This document shows, in pieces, positions 44,192 to 52,912 of a stretch of 64,000 nt of DNA; the first letter of the stretch is position 1, and each line of letters begins with the position of its first letter. Both the position numbers and the translations under genes were made by a program. The notes beneath the pieces were generated by a model that had not been told where the DNA came from, ran no database searches, and was given only the letters and a program-made list of their open reading frames with translations. Origin of the DNA: G020344215 sp039586575 (lineage in GTDB: Bacteria > Gemmatimonadota > Gemmatimonadetes > Palauibacterales > KS3-K002); contig JBDHKD010000003.1 in assembly GCA_039586575.1 (NCBI GenBank), forward strand, positions 1 through 64,000, read 5' to 3'.

Positions 44192-44644
44192 TCAATCACC
44201 CGACCCTCCCGCCGCGAGCTCCTCGCGGGCGATCCGGTTGACCTCGCGACCCTCGGCGCGGCCCTTGAACTGGCCCATAACCTTCCCCATCACCGCGCCG
44301 ATATTGCCGGCACCAGCCTCGATCGCTTCCCTGACCTTCTCGCGGATCTCCTCCTCGCTCGCCTGCGGGGGCATGTACTCTTTGATGAGCGCGGCCTCGG
44401 CCTTTTCCTTCTCGGCCAGCTCCGGCCGCGAGGCCATTTGCTCGGCCGCCTCGGTCCGCAGCTTGACGCCACGGGCCAGCACCTCGACGACCTCCGGGTC
44501 GTCGAGCTCGTGCCCCAGCTCGATCTCCTTGTTGTGGATGTCGGACAGCACGGTCGAGAGCAAACGCGCGCGGTCCTTTACACCCTGGCGCCGCGCGTCG
44601 TTCATGTCGCCCCTGATCCTGTCCTTGAGACTCGCCCCAGCCAT
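44192..44644 (-). CDS. GatB/YqeY domain protein
   Basis: The 150-residue product starts at ATG 44644 (MAGASLKDRIRGDMNDARRQ); in-frame extension upstream is not conserved. It has the helical YqeY pattern LSDIHNKEIEL, AEKEKAEAALIKEYMPPQASEEEI, IGAVMGKVMGQFKGRAEGREVN. The family resembles the tRNA-binding tail of GatB; its own function is uncertain. A terminator follows. Confidence 0.92.
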   Translation of the reverse strand: MAGASLKDRIRGDMNDARRQGVKDRARLLSTVLSDIHNKEIELGHELDDPEVVEVLARGVKLRTEAAEQMASRPELAEKEKAEAALIKEYMPPQASEEEIREKVREAIEAGAGNIGAVMGKVMGQFKGRAEGREVNRIAREELAAGGSGD

Positions 44645-44741
44645 CTCCCAAGCTCTACCGCATGGTTGCCTGATCGCCCGGCCCGCGAACCACGCCGGGT
44701 GGGACCCGGATACTAACTGAACGGCGCCGCGGGCGTCAACG

Positions 44742-45086
44742 CTAGCCGGGCGGCCAACCCAGTTCACGGCCGCCGAGCAGGTGCAGGTGGATGTGGAAGA
44801 CGGCCTGCCCGGCGTCGGCGTTGCAGTTAAAGACCGTCCGGTAGCCCGGCTCGGCGATCCCTTCCGCGGCGGCGATCTCCTTGGCGGCGAGCAGCAGTCG
44901 GCCCATGAGCTCGGCGTGGCCGGGCTCGAGGTCGTTGAGCGAGGCGACGTGCTGGCGCGGGATGATGAGGACGTGGGTCGGCGCCTGGGGGCTGATGTCG
45001 CGGAACGCCACCCAGTCGTCCGCTTCCTTCACCTTTTCCGCCGGGATCTCGCCGGCGGCGATCTTGCAAAACAGACAGTCCGCCAT
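44742..45086 (-). CDS. HIT family nucleotide-binding protein
   Basis: The 114-residue product has the N-terminal zinc-type CLFCKIAAGEIPA and the catalytic triad region AVFHIHLHLLGGRELGWPPG (HxHxH). HinT-like proteins hydrolyse adenosine phosphoramidates. Length and motifs are typical. ATG 45086 follows dnaJ by 11 bases on the same strand. Confidence 0.95.
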   Translation of the reverse strand: MADCLFCKIAAGEIPAEKVKEADDWVAFRDISPQAPTHVLIIPRQHVASLNDLEPGHAELMGRLLLAAKEIAAAEGIAEPGYRTVFNCNADAGQAVFHIHLHLLGGRELGWPPG

Positions 45087-45097
45087 GACAGTCTCCC

Positions 45098-46246
45098 TTA
45101 CTCGAAAAGTGCTTCCCTTACCTTCTGCCAGAACCCTCCCCCATCTTTGCTCGGCTCGGCCGGCGACTCGATCTTCGCCAGCGCCTCGAACACCTCGCGC
45201 TGCTCGGGCGTCAACTGGCTCGGAGTGACGACGACGACGCGGACGAACAGGTCGCCGGTCCCGCCGCGGCGCAGGTACGGCAGTCCCTTGCCGCGCAGTT
45301 GAATGACATGACCGGTCTGCACACCGGCGGGGACCTTGACCTTGGCGCTCCTGGCGACGGTGGGGATCTCGACGGTGGTGCCCATCGCGGCCTGGCTGAA
45401 GGTGACCGGCAGGTCGTAGATCAGATCGGCGCCGCGCCGGGTGAAACGCTCGTCCGGCTCGACGGCGATCACGGCCAGGAGGTCGCCGCGCGGGCCGCCG
45501 CGCGGGCCGATGTTGCCCTGGCCGCGCAGCGTCAGGTAGTCATCGCTGTCGACGCCGGCCGGGATCTCGAGCTCGAACGACTTCTCGGTGCGCCGGCGTC
45601 CCTCACCGCTGCAGGCCGGGCACGGGTCGCTGATCACGCGGCCCTCGCCGCCGCAGGCGCTGCAAGGGCCGACGCGCACGAACTGGCCGAACAGCGAGCG
45701 CTGTACCTGCTGCAGCTCGCCGGAGCCGCCGCAGTGCGGACAGCTGGCCGGCTGGGCGCCGCCGCGCATCCCGCTGCCCTGACACTTGTCGCAGGCCTCG
45801 AGGACCGGCATGCGGATGGTCTTCTTGACGCCCTTCATGACGTCCTCGAGGGAGAGCGTGATGCGGATCTTCACGTCGGCGCCGCGGGTGCGGGCCTGGC
45901 CGCGCCGCCCCGACCCGAAGATGTCCTGGAAACCGAACCCTCCGAACTCGCGCATGAAGATGTTGAGCGCCTCGTCGAAGGTGCTGAAGCCGCCGAAGCC
46001 GCCACCGCCGCCCCGCACGCCGGCCTTGAGACCGTCGTGGCCGTAGCGGTCGTAGATGGTGCGCAGCTCGGAGTCGCGCAGGACCTCGTAGGCCTCGGTG
46101 GCCTCCTTGAACCGCTCCTCGGCCTGCGGGTCGTCGGGGTTGCGATCGGGGTGGTACTTGAGCGCCGCCTGCCGGTACGCCTTCTTGATCGCGTCCCCGT
46201 CGGCGTTCCGCGGGACGCCCAGAATCTCGTAATAATCGCGCTTCAT
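45098..46246 (-). CDS. dnaJ: Chaperone DnaJ
   Basis: The 382-residue type I DnaJ has the J domain (residues 1-70, HPDRNPDD with the HPD tripeptide), a Gly/Phe-rich segment (about 75-110) and four CxxCxGxG zinc repeats (CDKCQGSG, CPHCGGSG, CSACGGEG, CPACSGEG). The C-terminal substrate-binding domains follow (DDYLTLRGQGNIGPRGG, ATMGTTVEIPT-like AAMGTTVEIPT). It stimulates DnaK; dnaK and grpE are not in the window. It lies between the HIT gene and dprA. Confidence 0.96.
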   Translation of the reverse strand: MKRDYYEILGVPRNADGDAIKKAYRQAALKYHPDRNPDDPQAEERFKEATEAYEVLRDSELRTIYDRYGHDGLKAGVRGGGGGFGGFSTFDEALNIFMREFGGFGFQDIFGSGRRGQARTRGADVKIRITLSLEDVMKGVKKTIRMPVLEACDKCQGSGMRGGAQPASCPHCGGSGELQQVQRSLFGQFVRVGPCSACGGEGRVISDPCPACSGEGRRRTEKSFELEIPAGVDSDDYLTLRGQGNIGPRGGPRGDLLAVIAVEPDERFTRRGADLIYDLPVTFSQAAMGTTVEIPTVARSAKVKVPAGVQTGHVIQLRGKGLPYLRRGGTGDLFVRVVVVTPSQLTPEQREVFEALAKIESPAEPSKDGGGFWQKVREALFE

Positions 46247-46321
46247 CGTCGTGGAAAGTTCGCAGAAGGCGGCGCGTTGGCAAGCGCGAGGTGCTCGCCC
46301 GCCTTCTCCCTACACTCGGAC

Positions 46322-47245
46322 CTAGACTCGGAAGCGGACGCGCTCATAGCGGGCGCCCGGCAGGCGACGGACGAGCCCGGAAAGCTCCAGCTCCAGGAGC
46401 GCGGTAGACAGGGCGGCGGGGTCCGCTCCGATGGCGGCGGTCAGGGCCTCCACGTCCATGCCGCCCCCTTCCAGCGCGGTCCACAATCGCCGCGCAAGCG
46501 CTGAGGCGCCGGGGTCCAGTTCCTGCTGGAGGGTCTGGTCCAGATCATCGACATCGATCCCGGCGATCAGCGGTTCAGGCAGCGGCTCGCCGGTCCGCGA
46601 CTCCATGACCCGCAAGACATCGGCGGCCGTAATGACCAGGGCCGCCCCGTCTTGGATCAGGCGGTTGGTGCCGAGGCTGGTCGGGTTGTGAATGGGACCG
46701 GGGACGGCGAAGACTTCCTTCCCTTCCTCGAGAGCGTAGTGAGCAGTGATCAGGGCGCCGCTCTTCTCGGGCGCCTCGACCACGAGCACGGCCCGCGCCA
46801 GCCCGGCGATCAGACGATTGCGTTGCGGGAAATGGTACTTGAGCGGCGGGGTGCCCGGCGGGAACTCGGTGACGAGGCAGCCGCGCTCGGCGATCAGCGC
46901 GAAGAGCTCAGTGTGTTCGCGTGGGTAAGGGACGTCGATCCCCGTGCCGAGGACGGCGACGGTTTCACCGCCAACGTCGAGGGCGGTTCGGTGCGCGATG
47001 CTGTCGATGCCCCGGGCCATGCCGCTCACGATCACGTAGCCGGCGCGCACCAGGCCCACGACGAGCGAGACGGTGGCGTCACGGCCGTAGGCGGAGTGCT
47101 GGCGCGTCCCCACCACCGCGATCCCCGGACGGGTCAGCAGCTCGAAGCGACCCTGTACGTAAAGCACCGGTGGGGGCTGCGGAAGCGCACGCAGCGCGTC
47201 CGGGTAGTCCGGCTGGTCGAGCTCGAGCTTGCGAGGTGGCGTCAT
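46322..47245 (-). CDS. dprA: DNA-processing protein DprA
   Basis: The 307-residue DprA has the extended Rossmann core with IAVVGTRQHSAYGRD, IVSGMARGIDSIAH, LGTGIDVPYPREH, FPPGTPPLKYHFPQRNRLIAGL and VEAPEKSGALITAH. A C-terminal winged-helix-like tail follows (ALTAAIGADPAALSTALLELELSG). DprA loads RecA on incoming single-stranded DNA in transformation, so natural competence is possible but other com genes are not seen here. Start ATG 47245. Confidence 0.95.
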   Translation of the reverse strand: MTPPRKLELDQPDYPDALRALPQPPPVLYVQGRFELLTRPGIAVVGTRQHSAYGRDATVSLVVGLVRAGYVIVSGMARGIDSIAHRTALDVGGETVAVLGTGIDVPYPREHTELFALIAERGCLVTEFPPGTPPLKYHFPQRNRLIAGLARAVLVVEAPEKSGALITAHYALEEGKEVFAVPGPIHNPTSLGTNRLIQDGAALVITAADVLRVMESRTGEPLPEPLIAGIDVDDLDQTLQQELDPGASALARRLWTALEGGGMDVEALTAAIGADPAALSTALLELELSGLVRRLPGARYERVRFRV

Positions 47246-47267
47246 CGGCCGCCGACGTTTGCGTTCC

Positions 47268-47441
47268 TATGACTTCCGCTCACAGCTAGGAACGTGGGAT
47301 GCGGGGCTCAACACAACATCAACGTCCGCGCGCGGCTCCCGGTACCGGCGGTCGTCACAGGCAGGCTTACCGAGCCCGCGTTACTACGACCTCCACTCCC
47401 AGTCGCAAACATGGAGCCCGGCGGTCAACACAACGTCAACG
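47268..47441. repeat. Imperfect 57-bp direct repeat upstream of dprA
   Basis: Positions 47268-47324 and 47385-47441 align without gaps at about 70% identity, 117 bp apart. The 3' end TCAACACAACRTCAACG is nearly identical in both copies. Read on the minus strand toward dprA, each copy offers a TTGA-type box (TTGACC, TTGAGC) with a 17-base spacer, so the pair could be tandem promoters. No credible gene overlaps the region. Confidence 0.6.
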
Positions 47442-47471
47442 AATAGCGGACCTCCGACGACCACCGACATC

Positions 47472-49931
47472 TCACTCCGCACGCAAGGCCGTAACCGGAT
47501 CGGCGTGACTGGCGCGCCGGGCGGGTACGTAGGCGGCCAGCGCCCCGGTGACGAAAAGCACGAAGATCCCGGCGGCGAAGGTGAGGGGGTCGAGCGCCGA
47601 GACACCGAACAGGAACCGGGAGAGCCCTCGGGAGGCCAGGAGGGCGGCAGCCAACCCGACCGCGCCGCCCAGGGCCACCAGACGCATCCCCCCGCGCAGC
47701 ATGAGGGTGACAACGGCGCGCGGCTCGGATCCCAGCGCCATGCGGATCCCCATCTCCCGCGTCCTCAGCGCCACCGCGAAGCTCACCACACCCCAGAGTC
47801 CCACCGCGGCGAGGAAGAGGGCCAGCCCGGCGCAGACGGCGGACAGCAGTGCCGAGAGGCGCCGCGCCACGTGCATGATCCCGATGTGATCGGCCAGGGT
47901 GGTGCTCCTGGTGACGATGACGTCGGGGTAGGTCGTACGCAGGAGCCGGTGAAGCGCCCGGGCCGTCGCAGCCGGATCTCCTCGCGTGGTAGCCAGCACG
48001 GTGACCCAGGAATTGAACTCTTGCGCGAGGGGAAGATAGATGAAGGGGCGGGGATGCTCCTCCAGGCTGCGGATCTTGGCGGTCCGCGCCACGCCGATCA
48101 CCACCGGGTCGGCGAAGCCGGGTGTGTCGAGGTGGACGGTTCGTCCCAGCGGGCTCTCGCCCGGCCAGAATTGCTGGGCCATGGCCTCGTTGATGATGGC
48201 CACCGGCGTTCCGCCGGCCCGGTCTTCCTGCCTGAAGCGCCGACCCTCGAGGATCGGTATTCCAGCCGCCGTGAAGAAGCCCGAGTCCACCGACGTGAAG
48301 TCGACGCTGTGAGCGGATCGTCCCGGCGGCGGGGCGATGCCCTCCACTCGCACGTCGATGATCATCCGGTTCAGCGTGTTGAGGTGCGGGTTCGAGATGG
48401 CACCGGCGCGCCTCACATCGGGCAGCGTTCGGGCGCGATCCACGAACGACGTCACCAGCCTCAGCCCCTCTTCGTCCGAGTAGCGCGGAGACGGGATCAT
48501 GAACGACAGGAACGCCGTCGGCTCGTATCCGAAGCCGGGATCGACGAGCGTGGTGGCGCCGAAGCTCCGAATGAACAGACCGGCGAACACCAGCAGCACG
48601 GCAGAAACCGCCATCTGCCCGGCTACCAGGAGCCGACTGAGGGCGACGGTCCTCGGCCGACCGGCCTGTGGGCTGTCACTCTTCAGGATGGGAGCGACAT
48701 CGGCGCGGGTGGCTTGCAGTGCCGGAACGAGTCCCACGGCGGCACCGGTCGCCAGTGACACAACCGCCGTGAATCCCAGAACCGTCCAGTCGACGCCCAG
48801 ATCGAGGCTTACCGGGATCAGGAACGATTGGGTGACGGACTCCGCCAGCTGCAGCACCCACGGGGCGATGAACAGGCCGCCGGCCCCACCGAGCACACCC
48901 AGCAGCGCGCTCTCCGTCAGGAGCTGTCGCACGAGGCGCCCGCGCCCGGCTCCCATCGCCAGGCGCAGCGCCACCTCCCTGCGCCGGCCCACGGCGCGCG
49001 CCAGCAACAGGCTGGCGACGTTGGCGCAGGCAATCAGCAGAACAAGGGCGACCGAGCCCAGGGCGAGGAAGTTGACCGACCGCACGATGCGGTCGACGCC
49101 GGGGTTGACCACGACCTGCTGCGTGGGCACCGCCAGGAGGCTGTCACCCACCTGCCATACACCGGGGTAGGAGTCCTGGAGGTACTGGGAGACCCGTGCC
49201 AGCGAGCCCCGCAGCTCCCGCAGCGTGGCCCCGGGTCCCAGACGCCCGACGGGCCTGAACGAGTTCATACCCCGAGACGCCAGCGGATTCTCCACCAGAG
49301 GCATCAGCTGGCCCAACATCATGATCGGCGCGAAGAAAGCGGGCCGGAACCCGCGGATGGACCCGCCGAACTCCTCCGGGGCCACCCCGACGACCGTGTA
49401 ATCCCTACCGGCCAGGTGCAGCGATGCTCCCACGACCGCCGGATCGGATGCGAAGGCGCGCTGCCAGTACTCGTATCCGAGAACGACGACCGGGTGCGAA
49501 CCGGGCGCCACGTGATCTTCGGGCAGCAGCGGTCGCCCGAGGTGAGCGCCAACGCCCAGCATGTTGAAGTAACCCCCGGTCACCAGCTCGCCCACCAATA
49601 CCTCCACCCGGTCTCCCACGTCTCGTTGCGTGATGACGTGCTGGTATCCCTCGAGCCCCGACAGCACCCCCAAGGTGCCCTCCTTGAGCTCCAGGTAGTC
49701 GGGGTAGTTCAGCCAGTACAGCCACCCCTCACCCTGGTCGCGGTAGATGTCGACCAGCGTCTCTGGCGCTTGATAGGGCCTATCCCGGAACAGCACAGCG
49801 TTCACGACGCTGAAGATCGCCGTGTTCGCTCCGATCCCCACGGTGAGCGAGATGAGGGCGACGGCCGTGAAGGCGGGGTTCATGCGCAGCATGCGCAGCG
49901 CGAAGCGAATGTCCTGGATGGTTGAGTGCAT
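47472..49931 (-). CDS. ADOP-type ABC transporter permease (orphan)
   Basis: The 819-residue MacB/FtsX-like protein begins IQDIRFALRMLRMNPAFTAV with a first membrane helix near 22-42, then a periplasmic MacB core domain. It has two FtsX helix sets (near 285-400 and 690-800) and ends with PARRASHADPVTALRAE, the hallmark tail. No ATPase gene is adjacent, as in the acidobacterial duplicated orphan permease group. ATG 49931 has GGGAG seven bases upstream. Substrate unknown. Confidence 0.93.
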   Translation of the reverse strand: MHSTIQDIRFALRMLRMNPAFTAVALISLTVGIGANTAIFSVVNAVLFRDRPYQAPETLVDIYRDQGEGWLYWLNYPDYLELKEGTLGVLSGLEGYQHVITQRDVGDRVEVLVGELVTGGYFNMLGVGAHLGRPLLPEDHVAPGSHPVVVLGYEYWQRAFASDPAVVGASLHLAGRDYTVVGVAPEEFGGSIRGFRPAFFAPIMMLGQLMPLVENPLASRGMNSFRPVGRLGPGATLRELRGSLARVSQYLQDSYPGVWQVGDSLLAVPTQQVVVNPGVDRIVRSVNFLALGSVALVLLIACANVASLLLARAVGRRREVALRLAMGAGRGRLVRQLLTESALLGVLGGAGGLFIAPWVLQLAESVTQSFLIPVSLDLGVDWTVLGFTAVVSLATGAAVGLVPALQATRADVAPILKSDSPQAGRPRTVALSRLLVAGQMAVSAVLLVFAGLFIRSFGATTLVDPGFGYEPTAFLSFMIPSPRYSDEEGLRLVTSFVDRARTLPDVRRAGAISNPHLNTLNRMIIDVRVEGIAPPPGRSAHSVDFTSVDSGFFTAAGIPILEGRRFRQEDRAGGTPVAIINEAMAQQFWPGESPLGRTVHLDTPGFADPVVIGVARTAKIRSLEEHPRPFIYLPLAQEFNSWVTVLATTRGDPAATARALHRLLRTTYPDVIVTRSTTLADHIGIMHVARRLSALLSAVCAGLALFLAAVGLWGVVSFAVALRTREMGIRMALGSEPRAVVTLMLRGGMRLVALGGAVGLAAALLASRGLSRFLFGVSALDPLTFAAGIFVLFVTGALAAYVPARRASHADPVTALRAE

Positions 49932-49946
49932 CTACCATCTCCCGAT

Positions 49947-50057
49947 CTACAACGCGGTCGCGGTGATGAGGACGGCGACAATTATGAGCAGCGAACGTCG
50001 GCCTAGGGTGCGGAGGGCAAGCCGAACGTCGTGGTGGAGTTGTCCCAGGTACCTCAT
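49947..50057 (-). pseudogene. Relic N-terminus of an ADOP permease
   Basis: A 36-codon frame from ATG 50057 starts MRYLGQLHHDVRLALRTLGR and continues into a hydrophobic stretch (LLIIVAVLITATAL) before TAG at 49947. The pattern matches the first 35-40 residues of ADOP permeases (compare IQDIRFALRMLRMNPAFTAV). Nothing of the remaining permease is seen; the intact permease starts 16 bases further along the same strand. A GGGG box precedes the ATG, so it may still be translated. Confidence 0.7.
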
Positions 50058-50098
50058 CGCGCCCCATCTCCTGGCAACTTGAATGCCAGTGGGGGGGC

Positions 50099-50116
50099 CG
50101 CGATTCGTGAATCGCG
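50099..50116. repeat. Short palindrome
   Basis: CGCGATTCGTGAATCGCG has 8-bp arms around GT. It lies between two permease-related genes and could be a binding site; there is no further evidence. Confidence 0.5.
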
Positions 50117-50239
50117 AGAAGATCACCACCCGAGAAGCGGAGCCGGAAAGTGTCCGCTTCTGGGATCGATGAGTCCCAAAGCCGAACGGAAACGTCGTCA
50201 CCAATGTGCCGTCGGGCGCGAAGACGCAGTGGGAGCGCC

Positions 50240-52760
50240 TCACTCGCTACGCAGCGCTTCCATCGGTTGGACGCCCGAAGCGCGGCGTGCCGGGACCAGA
50301 CTGGCCAGTATGACGACCAGGAACAGAGTACCGGCCGCCAGGGCGAGCGAGAGCGGATCGACGGGGCTCAAGCCGAGCAGCATCGACCCGAAGGAGGCCG
50401 CCATCGCGACCGCCAGCAGCGCGCCGACGGCCAGACTCGGAACGGCCAGGCGCACCGCATCGCGAACGACCGATCCGAGGACCCGCTCGCGCGTGGCGCC
50501 CAGCGCCATCCGCAGGCCGATCTCGCGCGTGCGATGGGCGACCGCGAAGGCCACCACCCCGTAGACGCCGATGGCTGAGAGGATGAGCGCCAGCAGGCCG
50601 AGGCCGCCGGCCATTCTGACCATCCCGCGCTGGCCCTCCGTGCTGCGAGCGACCAGCGACTCCGAGGTGATGACCGGGGTCAGCGGCAGGCCGGGGTCGG
50701 CGTCGAGGATCGCCGACTGGACGGGCCGGATCAGAGCCGTAGCGTCGGCGGCCCCTCTGACCACCAGCGTGATTCGCGGGCGGTAGTGCTGCCGCAGGGC
50801 GACGAACACGTGCGGCCAGTCCTCGGTAGGCCGGCTGGAAGCGACATGGCCGACCACGCCGACGACGGTGAAGGCCTGCGGCTCATCGGTGCTGAGCGCG
50901 AAGCGGAGCTGCCGACCCAACGCATCTTCCCCGGGCCACAGCTGCTCGGCCAGCGCCGTCGTGATGACGACCACCGGTTCGGAGGACGCCTCATCGGTGG
51001 GCTCGATTCCGCGGCCGCGGAGGATCGGCGTAGCGATGGTTTGGAAGAACCCTTCAGTTGCCCGCGTAAACTCGACCCGCAGGCGGCCGCCCGGTTCGTC
51101 GGCACGGTCGGCACGCGAGACCGAGGTGTAGTTCCCGATCAGGTCGAGGGGGAGCCCGTCGGCGACCGACAGCGATGCCACGCCCGGTAACGAGCCGACC
51201 GACCCTCGCAGGCGGTTCATGAAGGCCTCGCCTTCGTCCAGCGACTCGTAGCCGGCCAGGGAGAGGTCCAACCGGGCGACGAGCAGGTCCCGCGGCTCGA
51301 ACCCGAGGTCGCGCCGCTCCATCAGGCCCAGCGCCCGCACGAACAGTGTGCAGACGACCAACAGGGACAGGGCGAGCCCCGTCTGGGCCGAGGCGGCGAT
51401 CCGATGGACGCGACCGACGCGGCGGCCGCCGCCGCCGGAGTCGTCCTTGAGCGATGAGACCAGATCCGGCCGGCTGAAGCGCAGCGCCGGCAGCAGACCG
51501 AAGGCGAGCGTGGTGGCCAGTGTGAGCGCCAACGAGAAGGCCAGAATCGTGAGGTTGGGTCCAAAGCTTACGCCGGGGATCGCCGGCACGAGGCCCGCGG
51601 GCGAGGAAACGTCCGTGACCCAGAAGGCCAGCAGCACACCTACGGCACCACCGGCCAGCGCGAGGATGAGCGCTTCGGCCATCAGCTGCCTGACCAGGCG
51701 TCCGCGGCCCGAGCCCAGCGCCATGCGCACCGCGATCTCCCGCTCCCGAGTGACGCTGCGCGCCAGCACCATCCCGGCCAGATTGCCGCAGATGATCAGC
51801 AGGACCAGGCCCGCCAGGGTGAACAGCATGCCCGTCTCCACCAGCGTCGCCGCCCGGCCGTTGGCCGGTACGGGCCCGAAGGGGGCAGCGCGGGCGCGCC
51901 GGTCCCGGTTCGACTCCGGGTAATCGCTCTCCAGCCGGGCGAAGACGGTTTGGAGGGCCGCGTTGGCCTCGTCCACCGTGGCCCCGGCGCGCAGCCGACC
52001 CAGAACCCGCAGCCAGAGCGCCTCCCGGTCCCTCAGGAAGTTCCTCGGGCCCGCCGCCACCCAAGGGTTCTGCATCATCGGCGCCCACAGGTCCGTAGCG
52101 CCCGAGATGGGCCGGTGTCCTTTGAACGCCTGCGGAGCCACGCCGACCACGGTGTACAGGGCGCGATTGAGAGTGATCGTCTTGCCGACGATGTCCGCGT
52201 CGCCGGCGAAGCGGTTCTGCCACATGTCGTGGCTCAGCACGGCAACCGGATGTTGACCGGGACCCACATCCTCGGCGGCCAGAAAGTCGCGGCCTCGCGC
52301 CGGCGAAACGCCCAGCACCCGGAAGTAGTTGGCCGACACGTACATGACGCTCACGTGCTGGCTGCCATCCTCCGTCGTCAGGCTTCCGTCTTCCTGCTTC
52401 CAGGCGGTCAACGCCTCGATCGGGGTCTCGGTCTCTCTCAGATCCTGGAAGTCGGGATAGCTTGCCGCCTCGTATTGCGTGCCGAGGCGGGTGATCAAGA
52501 GCTCGATGACCCGGTCCGCCCCACTGATCCCCGCTACCGGCTTCAGCCAGGTCGCGTGGAAGACGGTGAAGAGCGCGGTGTTGACGCCGATGCCGAGCGC
52601 GAGCGACAGGATGGCGACGAGCGTAAAGGCGCGCGACTTCGCCAGCGTCCTAAGACCGAACCGCAGATCGCGGCCGATATCGCGGAGGCTGAGAGTGAGT
52701 GGCGAGCGATGTGTGAGGCGCTCGGCTGAACCGGGTGGCTGTGCCGCGTCAGGCATCATC
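50240..52760 (-). CDS. ADOP-type ABC transporter permease (orphan)
   Basis: The roughly 840-residue product starts at ATG 52760 or the adjacent ATG 52757, both behind GGGAGG; an N-terminal extension to 52843 is not conserved. The N-terminal soluble part ends in LSLRDIGRDLRFGLRTLAKSR. A membrane helix (TLVAILSLALGIGVNTALF), MacB-type periplasmic core, two FtsX sets (GRLVRQLMAEALILALAGGA) and the terminal PARRASGVQPMEALRSE follow. Related to, but clearly diverged from, the permease at 47472. No ATPase partner is adjacent. Confidence 0.93.
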
Positions 52761-52845
52761 TCCCTCCCTTGGCGCAGGGCCATCGCATGCGTCCCTACGG
52801 TCGGTCGGGAAGTGCGGTTTCGGCGGGTTGTCGGCTTGAACATTC

Positions 52846-52886
52846 GACAGCCGACAGCCGACTCTGCAAGTCGGCTGTCGGCTGTC
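52846..52886. repeat. Perfect 18-bp hairpin from GACAGCC units
   Basis: GACAGCCGACAGCCGACT (52846-52863) and its exact reverse complement (52869-52886) enclose a five-base loop. Each arm is itself a tandem repeat of GACAGCC. The hairpin lies between the C69 dipeptidase stop (52913) and the permease start (52760). No T tract follows, so termination alone is not certain. Confidence 0.9.
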
Positions 52887-52912
52887 CCGTGCTCGGTCTC
52901 GTAACGCCGGGC

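Noticed and set aside
47229..48758. Plus-strand open frame of 509 codons covering the direct repeat
   Set aside because: Most of it is antisense to an ADOP permease; the two similar peptides it encodes simply reflect the 57-bp DNA repeat.
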